Assembly: GCF_001614315.2 (NCBI RefSeq)
Contig: NZ_LVEG02000017.1
Coordinates: 62,001 to 126,000 of the forward strand
Length of the DNA stretch: 64,000 bases
Direction: 5' to 3'
From: Halofilum ochraceum
GTDB lineage: Bacteria > Pseudomonadota > Gammaproteobacteria > XJ16 > Halofilaceae
Shown here one piece after another: positions 1 through 8,053 of this stretch. Each line of letters starts with the position of its first letter. Positions within the stretch are counted from its first letter, which is position 1. Below the pieces are notes generated by a model. It searched no databases. It was not told the DNA's origin and worked only from the letters and a program-made list of their open reading frames with translations. Made by a program: the position numbers and the translations under genes.

Positions 1-33
1 CGGAGCACGCGAAGGGCGCAGAGAAATTCCTTT

Positions 34-55
34 GTAGGAGCGGGCTTGCCCGCGG
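34..55. repeat. REP-like palindromic unit
   Basis: The unit begins GTAGGAGCGGGCTTGCCCGC and contains the hairpin CGGGC-TT-GCCCG. It is the same type as the paired unit at 50292-50440 (GTAGGAGCGAGCTTGCTCGC), differing at the stem bases. Units of this kind are familiar REP sequences of gammaproteobacteria such as Pseudomonas. Confidence 0.6.
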
Positions 56-155
56 TCCGCTCGAATGCGCGCAGCGCCCCGGGCGAGGTCATCCAAGCCT
101 GGCTGGTTCTCTCGCCACGACGCGAGGGGCGACAGCGAGCCCCCAAAAAAGATGA

Positions 156-297
156 ATCACGCAGAGCCGCGGAGTGCGCAGAGTCTGAAAGAAAATCGAT
201 ACTGGGCTAAACGCTCATGGCATTTCCATGTCGCCCGATTTTCGAAATATGGTTCAAAAGGTTTATTTACTTTGCGCCCTCTGCGGCTCTGCGTGAT
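156..297. repeat. palindromic element with 29-bp imperfect terminal inverted repeats
   Basis: The left end (156-184, ATCACGCAGAGCCGCGGAG...) and the right end (269-297) are reverse complements with about three mismatches in 29 bp, including 15 perfect terminal bases. The centre, about 85 bp, is AT-richer than its surroundings and has no gene. This resembles the CGCAGAG-type interspersed repeats of many proteobacteria. It could fold into a long hairpin downstream of yajL. Confidence 0.65.
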
Positions 298-335
298 CCC
301 GCCTTGTTCCTGGCGCCCTGAAGAAAGCCCGAAGC

Positions 336-875
336 CTACCGCTGCAGCCGCGCCTCGACTTCCCGACGCCGTTCGCGCGAGTCCAGCCGTTCGATGAGCT
401 CCAGCGCGAAGTCCATGGCGGTGCCCGGACCGCGTGAGGTCGCGACGTGGCCGTCGATCTCGATCGGCGCATCACTGCTTTCGATGCCGTAGGGTTCCAG
501 CGCCCCGGGGAAGGCGGTCACCGGGCCGGGACCGAGGAGGTTGTGGGCGGCGAGCACGCCCGGCGCGGCGCAGATCGCGCCGAGCCAGCCGTCGCCCTCG
601 CGGTGCCGGTTGAGCATATCGATCAAGCGTTCGTCCTCGCGCAGCCGGTCGGCACCGGGGCCGCCGCCGGGCAGCACGATGGCGTCGAACGATTCGGCGG
701 CCACCATGGCCAGTGTGGTATCGGGGACGAGGACGACCCCGCGGCTGCAGGTGACCGGGCCCTCCTCCAGTCCGGCGGTAACGACCTCGAATTCCGCCCT
801 CCGGAACAGGTCGATCAGGGTTACGGCTTCGAGTTCCTCGCAGCCGCTGGCGATGGGGATGAGGATACGCGCCAT
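336..875 (-). CDS. yajL: DJ-1/YajL family protein (protein/nucleotide deglycase-type chaperone)
   Basis: A 179-residue cytosolic protein of the DJ-1/PfpI superfamily, proposed to protect against oxidative and carbonyl damage. The start at 875 is chosen because family similarity begins with ARILIPIASGCEELEAVT and is preceded by GGAGA; the open frame extends 47 unrelated codons upstream. Visible hallmarks are the acidic residue near position 15 (GCEELEAVT), the LPGGGPGAD loop, and the nucleophile elbow AICAAPGVL with Cys102. It overlaps the 3' end of the upstream yibQ-like gene by 55 bp, suggesting translational coupling. Membership of the superfamily is sure; YajL rather than another subgroup is likely from the CAAPGVL elbow. 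Confidence 0.85.
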   Translation of the reverse strand: MARILIPIASGCEELEAVTLIDLFRRAEFEVVTAGLEEGPVTCSRGVVLVPDTTLAMVAAESFDAIVLPGGGPGADRLREDERLIDMLNRHREGDGWLGAICAAPGVLAAHNLLGPGPVTAFPGALEPYGIESSDAPIEIDGHVATSRGPGTAMDFALELIERLDSRERRREVEARLQR

Positions 876-1624
876 TTCGTGTCTCCAGTGGCGGGAGTCC
901 CGCAGCGTTCGATGTAGGTCGCCAGGTCCACGCGCTCGATCCCATTCGCACGCGATAGCCGGCGTTCGAGCACCCGCATCGTATCCGGCCGCGGGTGCGC
1001 GATCGCGAGCGCGCACCCGGTCTCGCGGGCGCGCGCGAACCAGGCCTCGGTCGCCCGCTCGATCGCGTCCGTGCCCTTCCGGTGATCGAGAAACACATGC
1101 CGGCGGGCGACGGCGATACCCGCGTCCCGCGCAGCCGCTTCGGCTTCCGTGGCGGCCGTCGTGCGGGAGTCGATGAACAGCAGTGGCGGCGACCGTTGGG
1201 CGAGTTCCCGCATGACGACATCCATGACTGAAGCCCGTGTCGTCAGGCCACTGCCCTGGTGATTATTCACGCCGACGGCCCCGGGGACCGAATCGACGGC
1301 GCGCCCCAGGCGCGCGCGCAGGGTGCTCTCATCCATATCCGCGAGCAGCGCATGGGGTGCGGCAGGACCGCGTTCGGTCTCCATCGGCATATGGACGAGG
1401 ATGTCGGTACCCGCTCGCCTGGCGGCCCGGGCAATGGCGGTGGTGTACGGTGCGTGGGGGAGGATCGCCACCGCGAACGGGGGTGGCAGCGCGAGAGCGC
1501 GCCGCGCGCTCTCGCGATTGTGCCCGAGATCGTCGATGATCAGCGCGGCGGTCGGGGCCGCTGCCGCCTGGCTGATGCCAAGCGCCAGCGTCAGGAGCAG
1601 CGGACCCCAGCGCCGCACCGCCAC
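821..1624 (-). CDS. yibQ: divergent polysaccharide deacetylase (YibQ family)
   Basis: A 267-residue secreted protein with a signal peptide (about residues 1-22, ending QAAAAP) and a divergent polysaccharide deacetylase fold. The motifs ALIIDDLGHN, LPHAPYT, DILVHMPME, VGVNNHQGSGLT and LFIDSRTT are typical of the family. The start is GTG, four bases after the ctpA stop, so it is the distal partner of ctpA and envC, an order conserved in Gammaproteobacteria. The last 18 codons run into yajL in another frame. The substrate is unknown; an envelope role is inferred from the neighbours. Confidence 0.85.
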   Translation of the reverse strand: MAVRRWGPLLLTLALGISQAAAAPTAALIIDDLGHNRESARRALALPPPFAVAILPHAPYTTAIARAARRAGTDILVHMPMETERGPAAPHALLADMDESTLRARLGRAVDSVPGAVGVNNHQGSGLTTRASVMDVVMRELAQRSPPLLFIDSRTTAATEAEAAARDAGIAVARRHVFLDHRKGTDAIERATEAWFARARETGCALAIAHPRPDTMRVLERRLSRANGIERVDLATYIERCGTPATGDTKWRVSSSPSPAAARNSKP

Positions 1625-1628
1625 GCCG

Positions 1629-2960
1629 TTACTTCGAGCCGAAGATACTCAGGGCCTTGAGCACGTTGAGACCGACGTAGAGCTCGTAATCGCTGGTCGC
1701 GAGATCGCCGTTCTCCCCGTCGCCGGAGTCCGCATCCTCGTCTTTGGCCGCATCGTCCTTGTCTTCCCCGTTGGGGTTGGTCAGGTGCTGGGCCAGATCC
1801 GCCTCCGTCAGCGCGCCGACGCCCTCATCCTTGATCGAGGTGAGCCTGTATGCCCCGGTCGCGATGTCCGGCTCGATCCCTTCCGCCTGGATCGAGCGCC
1901 CGTCCGGCGTGTAGTAGCGCGCCGTCGTGAGCTTGAGTGCGCCGCCATTCGACAGGTCCTGGATCGTCTGCACCGAGCCTTTGCCGAAGGTCTGTTTACC
2001 GACCACCAGCGCCCGCTCGTGATCCTGCAGCGCACCCGCGACGATCTCCGACGCGGAGGCCGAGCCCTCGTTCACGAGCACGATCATCGGTGCGCCGTCG
2101 ATCGCGTCACCGGGGCGCGCGCTGTAACGTAGTTTCGAATCCTTGACGCGGCCCTCGGTGTAGACGATCAGCCCGTCTTCGAGGAACGTGTCGGAGACGC
2201 TCACGGCCGCCGAGAGTACGCCGCCCGGGTTGTTGCGCAGATCGAGCACGAGTCCCCGGAGGCCGTTTTCCGCCTTGTCTTTCAGGCCGCGGATGGCCTC
2301 ATCGACTGCCTGCTGGGTGTTGGTCTGGAAATGCGAAACCCGCAGGTAGCCGTAGCCCGGTTCAAGCATCCGCGAATCGACGCTGGTGACCTCGATCGTG
2401 TCGCGCGTGATCGTGACCCGGATCGGCTTGTCCTCGCCGTCGCGCACGATCATGAGTTCGATATCCGTACCCGGCTCCCCGCGCATCTTCTGCACGGCGT
2501 CGTTGAGGGTCATTCCCTTCACCGGCTTGTCGTCGAGCCGGACGATCAGATCGCCCGCCTGGATCCCGGCGCGCGCCGCGGGCGTCCCGTCGATCGGCGC
2601 GACCACCCGGACAAAGCCGTCTTCCATCGTCACCTCGATGCCAAGGCCGCCGAACTCGCCCTGGGTCCCGATCTGCAGTTCACGGAACGCCTCCTGGTTG
2701 AGGTACGACGAGTGCGGATCAAGGCCGTTCAGCATGCCTTCGATCGCGTATTCCAGCAGTTGGTCGTCGTCGATTTCCTCGACGTAGTTGTCCTTGATGC
2801 GCGAGTACACGTCCGTGAATGTGCGCAGCTGCTCCAGCGGCAGTTCCTCGGCGGCGCTGCGGTCTTCGTCCTGCGCCAGCACGGCATGCCCCAGGGTCAG
2901 GGTGGCGCCGAGCACGGTACCGAGGAGTACCAGCAAGAGTTTGCGGGTCGGGTGGGCCAT
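1629..2960 (-). CDS. ctpA: S41 family C-terminal processing peptidase (CtpA/Prc type)
   Basis: A 443-residue periplasmic serine protease. An N-terminal signal or anchor (LLLVLLGTVLGATLTLGHAV) is followed by an N-terminal helical region, a PDZ domain at about residues 100-180 (GGLGIEVTMEDG, APIDGTPAARAGIQAGD) and the S41 catalytic core. Catalytic Ser lies in NEGSASASEIVAGAL (about residue 305) and the general-base Lys in GKQTFGKGSVQ. The C-terminus is acidic (EDKDDAAKDEDADSGDGE) and dispensable in appearance. ATG at 2960 is preceded by CCGGAG. It lies between envC and yibQ on the same strand; this triad is linked to cell-wall hydrolase control. Confidence 0.92.
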   Translation of the reverse strand: MAHPTRKLLLVLLGTVLGATLTLGHAVLAQDEDRSAAEELPLEQLRTFTDVYSRIKDNYVEEIDDDQLLEYAIEGMLNGLDPHSSYLNQEAFRELQIGTQGEFGGLGIEVTMEDGFVRVVAPIDGTPAARAGIQAGDLIVRLDDKPVKGMTLNDAVQKMRGEPGTDIELMIVRDGEDKPIRVTITRDTIEVTSVDSRMLEPGYGYLRVSHFQTNTQQAVDEAIRGLKDKAENGLRGLVLDLRNNPGGVLSAAVSVSDTFLEDGLIVYTEGRVKDSKLRYSARPGDAIDGAPMIVLVNEGSASASEIVAGALQDHERALVVGKQTFGKGSVQTIQDLSNGGALKLTTARYYTPDGRSIQAEGIEPDIATGAYRLTSIKDEGVGALTEADLAQHLTNPNGEDKDDAAKDEDADSGDGENGDLATSDYELYVGLNVLKALSIFGSK

Positions 2961-3061
2961 GCGGGATCTCCGGGGCGGCCGGTATTGAACACGAGTATGA
3001 TTTCAAGTCTAACACGCGATTTCGACGGCGCGGCGCATGGGGATGCGCCCCATAGGCACAA

Positions 3062-4219
3062 TCAGCGCGCGGCGAGCCAATCCATCGGGTCCACGGGCTG
3101 GCCCTGGCGGCGGATCTCGAAGTACAGGCCGGGTTCGCGCTGACCCCCGGAGGCACCGACCCGGGCGATCGCCTCGCCGGGGGCCACCCAGTCCCCGGTC
3201 GAGCGCAGCAGTTGCCGGTTGTAGCCATACAGGCTGAGCCACCCGTCCTGATGGTCGACGATCAGCAGTTGGCCAAACCCTTCCAGCCAGTCGGCGAACA
3301 CCACCCGGCCATGATAGACGGCTCGCACCGGCTCGCCCGCGGCGGCGTCGATCACAAGACCCCGCCACCGGGTGCGGCCGCTGGCGCGTTCGCTCCCGTA
3401 CCGGACGCGCAGATCACCCCCCGCGGGCCAGTCCAGGGCATTGCGCTGGGTGTCGAACGGTCGTTCCTCCAGCGGCGCGCCGGGGATGTCATCCATGACA
3501 TTGCCGAGTTTCTCGAGCAGCTCCCGAAGCCGTTCCCGGCTCGCCTGCAGGCGTTCCAGTTCATCGCCCTTCTCGGCGATGGACGCCTGCAGCCGTTCGA
3601 CGACCTGACGTCGTTCAGCGCTCGCCTGTTCCAGCCTGGCCCGCTGGCTCTCGAGGCCCTCGCGCGCGGTTGCCAGTTCTTCGCGGGCCGCGCGCGCGTC
3701 CTGAGTCACCCCCGCGATCTTGTCCATCAGAGATCGCGCCTCATCGATCGCGCCCAGCCGTGCGCGATTGAAATACCCGTAATAGCCGAGTGCGCGGGCC
3801 AGGGTGCCAGGACTGTCCTGGCGCAGCAGCAGACGCAGGGCCGGTTGGCGGCCGAATCGGTGCGCCGCCCGCAACTGCTCCGCCAGTGTATCCCGGTGGC
3901 CCTCCAGTGACTCGACCAGCTCGCGCCGCCTGGCTTCGAGCTGGTCGAGGCGCCGCCGGCTCCGGTCGATCCGGGTATCGAGATCGTCGATCCGGTTCGC
4001 GATCGAGCCGATGCGCTGCTCGAGCCTGGCGAGTGTCGCGCTGGCCTCATCGCGGCGTTCACGCTCCTCGCGCAGATCACCCTGGACGGCATCGATCCGT
4101 TCCCGCAGTTCCTCGAGACGGGCTCGGGTCTCGGCCTCATCGGCCGCGACGCCGGGCGCCGGCAGGAGTGCCAGGGCCAGGAGCGGGAGCAGGAAAGACG
4201 GCAAGCGGGGGCGGCGCAT
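3062..4219 (-). CDS. envC: murein hydrolase activator EnvC
   Basis: A 385-residue periplasmic protein with a signal peptide (LPSFLLPLLALALLPAPGVAA), a long coiled coil (about residues 28-250, rich in RLEELRERID-type heptads) and a C-terminal LytM/M23 domain. The LytM metal ligands are missing: the usual HxH is YFE in LYFEIRRQG. This is the state expected of EnvC, which activates amidases rather than cutting peptidoglycan itself. ATG at 4219 is chosen because the signal peptide starts there; the frame upstream is not protein-like. It is the first gene of the envC-ctpA-yibQ set, with a bidirectional intergenic region in front. Confidence 0.9.
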   Translation of the reverse strand: MRRPRLPSFLLPLLALALLPAPGVAADEAETRARLEELRERIDAVQGDLREERERRDEASATLARLEQRIGSIANRIDDLDTRIDRSRRRLDQLEARRRELVESLEGHRDTLAEQLRAAHRFGRQPALRLLLRQDSPGTLARALGYYGYFNRARLGAIDEARSLMDKIAGVTQDARAAREELATAREGLESQRARLEQASAERRQVVERLQASIAEKGDELERLQASRERLRELLEKLGNVMDDIPGAPLEERPFDTQRNALDWPAGGDLRVRYGSERASGRTRWRGLVIDAAAGEPVRAVYHGRVVFADWLEGFGQLLIVDHQDGWLSLYGYNRQLLRSTGDWVAPGEAIARVGASGGQREPGLYFEIRRQGQPVDPMDWLAAR

Positions 4220-4271
4220 GGCGCGTATTGTAGGCGAGTGGCAGGCTCCTCTCACCCGCCGCTGCGGGGTT

Positions 4272-4299
4272 TTGCGCTGCTGCGGCCGCGGCGTATACT
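4272..4299 (+). promoter_or_regulatory. putative sigma-70 promoter for yibN-secB-gpsA
   Basis: TTGCGC (4272-4277), a 16-bp spacer and TATACT (4294-4299) form a good sigma-70 match about 50 bp before the yibN-type start codon. Found by eye only. Confidence 0.5.
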
Positions 4300-4349
4300 C
4301 CCGCGCCATTCAACCGGGCGCTGGCGCGTCACCCAACACGTGAGTCCTC

Positions 4350-4850
4350 ATGGAACGTATCCCCGAATTCGTCGCCAATCATCCGTTGATGTTCGTGGCG
4401 CTCGCCGTGACCGTGACCATGATCGTGGTCCTCGAAGTGCAGCGTGCGCGCCGCACGACGCAGCCGCTGTCGCCCGCGCGGGCGACCCGGCTGAGCAACA
4501 ATGAAGACGCCGTGTTCATCGACACCCGTGCACAGAAGGAGTTCGAGCAGGGGCACGTGCCGGGCGCGCGCTCCATCCCGTCGCGTGAAGTCTCGAGTCA
4601 CCTGAAACAGCTCGAGAAACTGCGCGAATACCCTGTCATCCTCTATGACGAGGGCGGGCTCGACGCGGAACGCGCCGCGAAGGAACTGGCGAAAAACGGG
4701 TTCACCCGGCTGCACTCCATCGAGGGCGGTATGCCGGCATGGCGCAAGGCGGAACTGCCGGTGGAGACCGGCAGCGGTTCGCGCAAGAGCGGTTCCGGCG
4801 GTCAAAAGAAGAAGAAAAAGCCGCAGAAAGACGAGCGCGCGAAGAGCTGA
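4350..4850 (+). CDS. yibN: membrane-anchored rhodanese-like protein (YibN type)
   Basis: A 166-residue protein with one N-terminal membrane helix (about residues 11-27, LMFVALAVTVTMIVVLEV), a rhodanese fold (EDAVFIDTRAQKEFEQGHV, GARSIPSREV, GGMPAWR) and a Lys-rich tail (KKKKKPQKDE). The catalytic loop reads VILYDEGGLDAE, so the usual Cys is Asp and sulfurtransferase activity is unlikely. E. coli YibN, as remembered, also lacks the Cys here. It is followed by secB and gpsA, the usual yibN neighbourhood. Its molecular role is not established. Confidence 0.85.
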   Translation: MERIPEFVANHPLMFVALAVTVTMIVVLEVQRARRTTQPLSPARATRLSNNEDAVFIDTRAQKEFEQGHVPGARSIPSREVSSHLKQLEKLREYPVILYDEGGLDAERAAKELAKNGFTRLHSIEGGMPAWRKAELPVETGSGSRKSGSGGQKKKKKPQKDERAKS

Positions 4851-4957
4851 ACCGGGCGCATCGCGCCGGCAAGGCGGCGCGGAGATGAGCGGGCGGCACC
4901 AAGTGTCATAAAATCGACACCCGGAAACGGGTGGTGACGGCGGAGACCACAGGCACC

Positions 4958-5470
4958 ATGAGCGAAGAACAGCAGGCAGGGGCCGACAGCGGCCGCCGTT
5001 TCCAGATCCAGAAGCTCTATCTCAAGGACGTATCCTTCGAGTCACCCGCCGCGCCCGGGATTTTCGGCTCCGGCAGCGACTGGCAGCCCCAGATCAGCTT
5101 CCAGCTCAATACCGAGCACAATCAGGTCGGCGATACGCTGCACGAGATCGTCCTTGGTGTAACCGTCACCGCGCAGCACGGTGAGCGCACGGCCTTCCTG
5201 GTCGAACTGAAACAGGCGGGCCTGTTCGATATCGCCGGTTTCGAGGGCGAGGAATTCGAGCATATGCTCGGCAGTTACTGCCCTGGCATCCTCTATCCCT
5301 ACGCCCGGGCGGCCGTGGGTGATCTGGTCCAGAAGGGCGGTCTGCCGCAGCTGGTTCTGCAGCCGATCAATTTCGACGTGGTCTATGCGCAGCAGCGGGC
5401 CCGCCAACAGGGTGGCGATGGCGACGCCGCCGGCGGTGCCGCAGCCGATTCGACCGACACGGCCCACTGA
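4958..5470 (+). CDS. secB: protein-export chaperone SecB
   Basis: A cytosolic tetrameric chaperone of about 170 residues that holds preproteins unfolded and hands them to SecA. The core is well conserved: FQIQKLYLKDVSFESP, NTEHNQVGDTLHEIVLGVTV, EHMLGSYCPGILYPYARA and LPQLVLQPINFD. The ATG at 4958 (MSEEQQ) fits family N-termini; an in-frame GTG at 4931 is an alternative. The tail is extended and Gly/Ala/Asp rich. It lies between yibN and gpsA as in enteric bacteria. Confidence 0.95.
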   Translation: MSEEQQAGADSGRRFQIQKLYLKDVSFESPAAPGIFGSGSDWQPQISFQLNTEHNQVGDTLHEIVLGVTVTAQHGERTAFLVELKQAGLFDIAGFEGEEFEHMLGSYCPGILYPYARAAVGDLVQKGGLPQLVLQPINFDVVYAQQRARQQGGDGDAAGGAAADSTDTAH

Positions 5471-5491
5471 CCAGAACGCACGTAGAGCGAC

Positions 5492-6526
5492 ATGAACCCC
5501 GCCCCCGCCACCCGTATCGCCGTCCTGGGCGCTGGCGCCTGGGGCACCGCCCTGGCCGCCGCCCTCGCGCGTAATGGCCTCGGCGTCACCCTCTGGGGCC
5601 GGGATGCGGACAACGTCGCGGCGATCCGCGACCGGCGCGAGAACCGGCGCTATCTGCCGGATCTGACCCTGCCCGAAGGCATTTACGCGACCACCGACCT
5701 CGCCGAGGCCGTCAGCGGCAGCGACGCGCTCCTCTACGCGACCCCGAGCCATACCTTCCGCGCCATGCTGCGCATGGTCGCTGATCTGGACCCGGAGGCG
5801 GCGCAGGCACGCCCCTTCCTCTGGGCCTGCAAGGGTGTCGAGCCCGATACGCATGCGCTGATGCACGAGGTTGTCGCGGCCGAGTGCACGTATCCACCCC
5901 CGCATGGTCTCGTCTCCGGACCGAGTTTCGCGCGTGAGGTCGTCGCCGGACTGCCCACCGCCCTGACCGTCGCCAGCACCGACGCCGAGTTCGCCGGCCG
6001 TGCGGTTACCTGGTTCCACGGCGCCGGCATGCGAGCCTATTCGAACCCGGATGTCGTCGGCGTCGAACTCGGCGGCGCGCTCAAGAACGTGCTCGCCATC
6101 GCCTGCGGGGCCACCGACGGTCTCGGTTTCGGGGCCAACGCCCGGGCCGCCGTCATCACGCGCGGACTCGCCGAACTGATGCGGCTCGGGCATGCGATGG
6201 GCGGGTTGCCGCAGACCTTCATGGGACTCGCCGGGATGGGTGATCTCGTGCTGACCTGCACCGATGATCAGTCCCGCAATCGGCGCCTCGGTCTCGCGCT
6301 GGCGCGCGGCCTGTCACCGGAGGCGGCCTGCGAGGAGATCGGTCAGGCCGTTGAGGGTCTCCGGACCGCACGGGCCGCCAAGGCCCTGGCCGCGCGCTAC
6401 GGTGTGGATATGCCGATCGTGGAGCAGGTCCACGCCGTGCTGTATGAGGATCTGGCCCCGGCGGCCGCGGTACAGGCCCTGCTGGATCGTGATCCGAAAG
6501 AAGAAATCCCGCATGGCGGTGCATGA
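5492..6526 (+). CDS. gpsA: glycerol-3-phosphate dehydrogenase [NAD(P)+]
   Basis: This cytosolic enzyme of 344 residues reduces dihydroxyacetone phosphate to sn-glycerol 3-phosphate for phospholipid synthesis. The N-terminal Rossmann motif AVLGAGAWGTALAAALA, the segments LPDLTLPEGI, SGPSFAREVVAGLPTA, the catalytic-Lys motif GGALKNVLAIACGATDG, and GLAGMGDLVLTCT are all present. Its length is normal. It follows secB by 21 bases and ends convergently with trmL. Confidence 0.95.
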   Translation: MNPAPATRIAVLGAGAWGTALAAALARNGLGVTLWGRDADNVAAIRDRRENRRYLPDLTLPEGIYATTDLAEAVSGSDALLYATPSHTFRAMLRMVADLDPEAAQARPFLWACKGVEPDTHALMHEVVAAECTYPPPHGLVSGPSFAREVVAGLPTALTVASTDAEFAGRAVTWFHGAGMRAYSNPDVVGVELGGALKNVLAIACGATDGLGFGANARAAVITRGLAELMRLGHAMGGLPQTFMGLAGMGDLVLTCTDDQSRNRRLGLALARGLSPEAACEEIGQAVEGLRTARAAKALAARYGVDMPIVEQVHAVLYEDLAPAAAVQALLDRDPKEEIPHGGA

Positions 6527-6536
6527 TTGTACCGAT

Positions 6537-6555
6537 GGGCACCCCGGCGGTGCCC
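6537..6555. terminator. hairpin between gpsA and trmL
   Basis: GGGCACC, a 5-base loop and GGTGCCC form a perfect 7-bp stem in the 31-bp gap between two convergent stop codons. There is no T tract, so it is a possible bidirectional transcription barrier rather than a textbook terminator. Confidence 0.4.
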
Positions 6556-6557
6556 GA

Positions 6558-7034
6558 TCATTCCGCCACCGCACCCTCGAAGTTCCCCTGCCGCCACGCC
6601 TCGAATATTACCACCGCAACAGAGTTGGCAAGGTTCATGCTTCTGGACCCGCGACGCATCGGAATGCGCAGTCGCTGTGCGGCGGGGATGTCCGCCAGCA
6701 CGGTCGACGGCAGACCACGGGTCTCCGGTCCGAACAGCAGTGCATCGTCCGGGCCGAAGGGGATCGTCGCGTAGTTGGTTTCGCCATTACGCGTCAACGC
6801 GAACACGCGTGCCGGCCGGATCGTGTCCAGGCAGGCGTCCAGATCGCGGTGTTCGTGAACGCGCGCGAATTCGGCGTAATCGAGGCCAGCGCGGCGCAGC
6901 CGACGATCCTCCAGGCGGAAGCCCAGCGGGTGCACGAAGTGCAGCGGCGCACCGGTGTTGGCGCACAGGCGGATGATGTTGCCGGAATTCGGCGGAATTT
7001 CAGGCTGAAACAGCACAATGTGCGGTAAGTTCAT
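6558..7034 (-). CDS. trmL: tRNA (cytidine/uridine-34-2'-O)-methyltransferase TrmL
   Basis: A 158-residue SPOUT-fold methyltransferase that modifies the wobble nucleotide of tRNA-Leu. Family motifs are IVLFQPEIPPNSGNIIRLCA at the N-terminus, HPLGFRLEDRRLRRAGLDY, LLFGPETRGLP and the knot segment IPMRRGSRSMNLANSVA. The start at 7034 (MNLPHIVLF) is the standard family start; the open frame continues upstream without similarity. It is a single gene, convergent with gpsA and divergent from the pilus operon. Confidence 0.93.
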   Translation of the reverse strand: MNLPHIVLFQPEIPPNSGNIIRLCANTGAPLHFVHPLGFRLEDRRLRRAGLDYAEFARVHEHRDLDACLDTIRPARVFALTRNGETNYATIPFGPDDALLFGPETRGLPSTVLADIPAAQRLRIPMRRGSRSMNLANSVAVVIFEAWRQGNFEGAVAE

Positions 7035-7117
7035 GATTTGACCTGATCTGCCTGGCAGTTCATAAAGGGTCCGGCGCGAAGCAGCGGCCGGGCCGCAACG
7101 GGAGCGGGAAGACGAAA

Positions 7118-8053
7118 GTGCGGTCTCTGCTGAACAGGCGCAAGGCGAAATCGGGAACCACCGTCGGCGTGGCCTATGGCACCGACGGCGTTGCGCTCGC
7201 CGCCGTACGCGGTGGCGGGCGCGACGCACCGCCACGCCTGACGCATGCGGCCCATATCCCGTTGACTTCGGAGGCCTCGGTGGCCGAGCGCATCGGCGCG
7301 TGGATTGCCGACAGCGGGCTCGAGAAATGCCGAGGCGTCGGCGTGATCGCGGATGGCGAGTACCAGGTCGTGCAGGTGGAGGCACCGGCGGTGCCCGCCA
7401 CGGAGATGCGCCAGGCCGCCGCCTGGCGCGTTCGCGACCTGCTCGACTTCCCGATCGATCAGGCGGTGATCGACACGTTTCCGCCACCGGATTCCGCGCA
7501 GCGCGGGCAGCATAATATCAACGTGGTCGTCGCACGCCGTGCACTGATCACGGAACGGATCGAGCAGCTCACCGAGGCCGGCCTCGCGCTGGAGGCGATC
7601 GACATCCCGGAACTGGTGCAGCGCAACATCTCGGCGCGCCTGCCGGAAACACGGGGTGGCCACGCGCTGCTGGCGCTGGGTGCGGAGGATGGGCTGATTA
7701 CCGTGTTCCGTGAAGGCGAACAGTTCCTGGCACGCGGCCTGGATGCCGGCCTGAACGGGCTGGCACAGGATGCCGAGGATACGGGGGAGACGCTCCTGCT
7801 CGAAGTCCAGCGCTCGTTCGATTATTTCGAAAGCGCGCTGTCACAGCCGCCACTGGGTGCACTCTATCTCTATCCGGCGGGGCCCGCGATCGATGTGCTG
7901 AGCGAACACTTCACGGATAATCTCGGCAACGTAGCGGTACGCGCGTTCGCCCTGGGGGATCTGGTGCAGCTCGACACCGAGCCACCGGAGGTCGGTGCGC
8001 AGCTCCTGCACGCCGTGGGCGCGGCCCTGCGCGAGGGACAAAAGAGCCGATGA
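7118..8053 (+). CDS. mshI: MSHA biogenesis protein MshI (PilM-like)
   Basis: First gene of the first MSHA cluster, 311 residues with an actin-like PilM/MshI fold and no membrane segment. Recognisable segments are TTVGVAYGTDGVALAAVRGG, MRQAAAWRVRDLLDFPIDQAV, INVVVARRALITERI and LLLEVQRSFDYFESAL. By analogy with PilM it sits on the cytoplasmic face and binds the N-terminus of the PilN-like protein encoded next. The start is GTG with GGAG upstream. It overlaps the next gene by 4 bp (ATGA). Confidence 0.85.
   Translation: MRSLLNRRKAKSGTTVGVAYGTDGVALAAVRGGGRDAPPRLTHAAHIPLTSEASVAERIGAWIADSGLEKCRGVGVIADGEYQVVQVEAPAVPATEMRQAAAWRVRDLLDFPIDQAVIDTFPPPDSAQRGQHNINVVVARRALITERIEQLTEAGLALEAIDIPELVQRNISARLPETRGGHALLALGAEDGLITVFREGEQFLARGLDAGLNGLAQDAEDTGETLLLEVQRSFDYFESALSQPPLGALYLYPAGPAIDVLSEHFTDNLGNVAVRAFALGDLVQLDTEPPEVGAQLLHAVGAALREGQKSR

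Larger units (their letters stand above)
1..335. other. left-edge intergenic region
   Basis: No coding region is supported here; the short open frames have no recognisable protein signature. The stretch holds a REP-like half-palindrome near 34-55 and a palindromic element at 156-297, listed separately. It lies downstream of the minus-strand yajL gene. Confidence 0.6.

Noticed and set aside
5042-6193. 383-codon open frame antisense to secB and gpsA
   Set aside because: It covers two well-supported genes on the other strand and has the His/Asp/Gly/Arg-rich composition of an antisense frame in GC-rich DNA; no family is recognisable.
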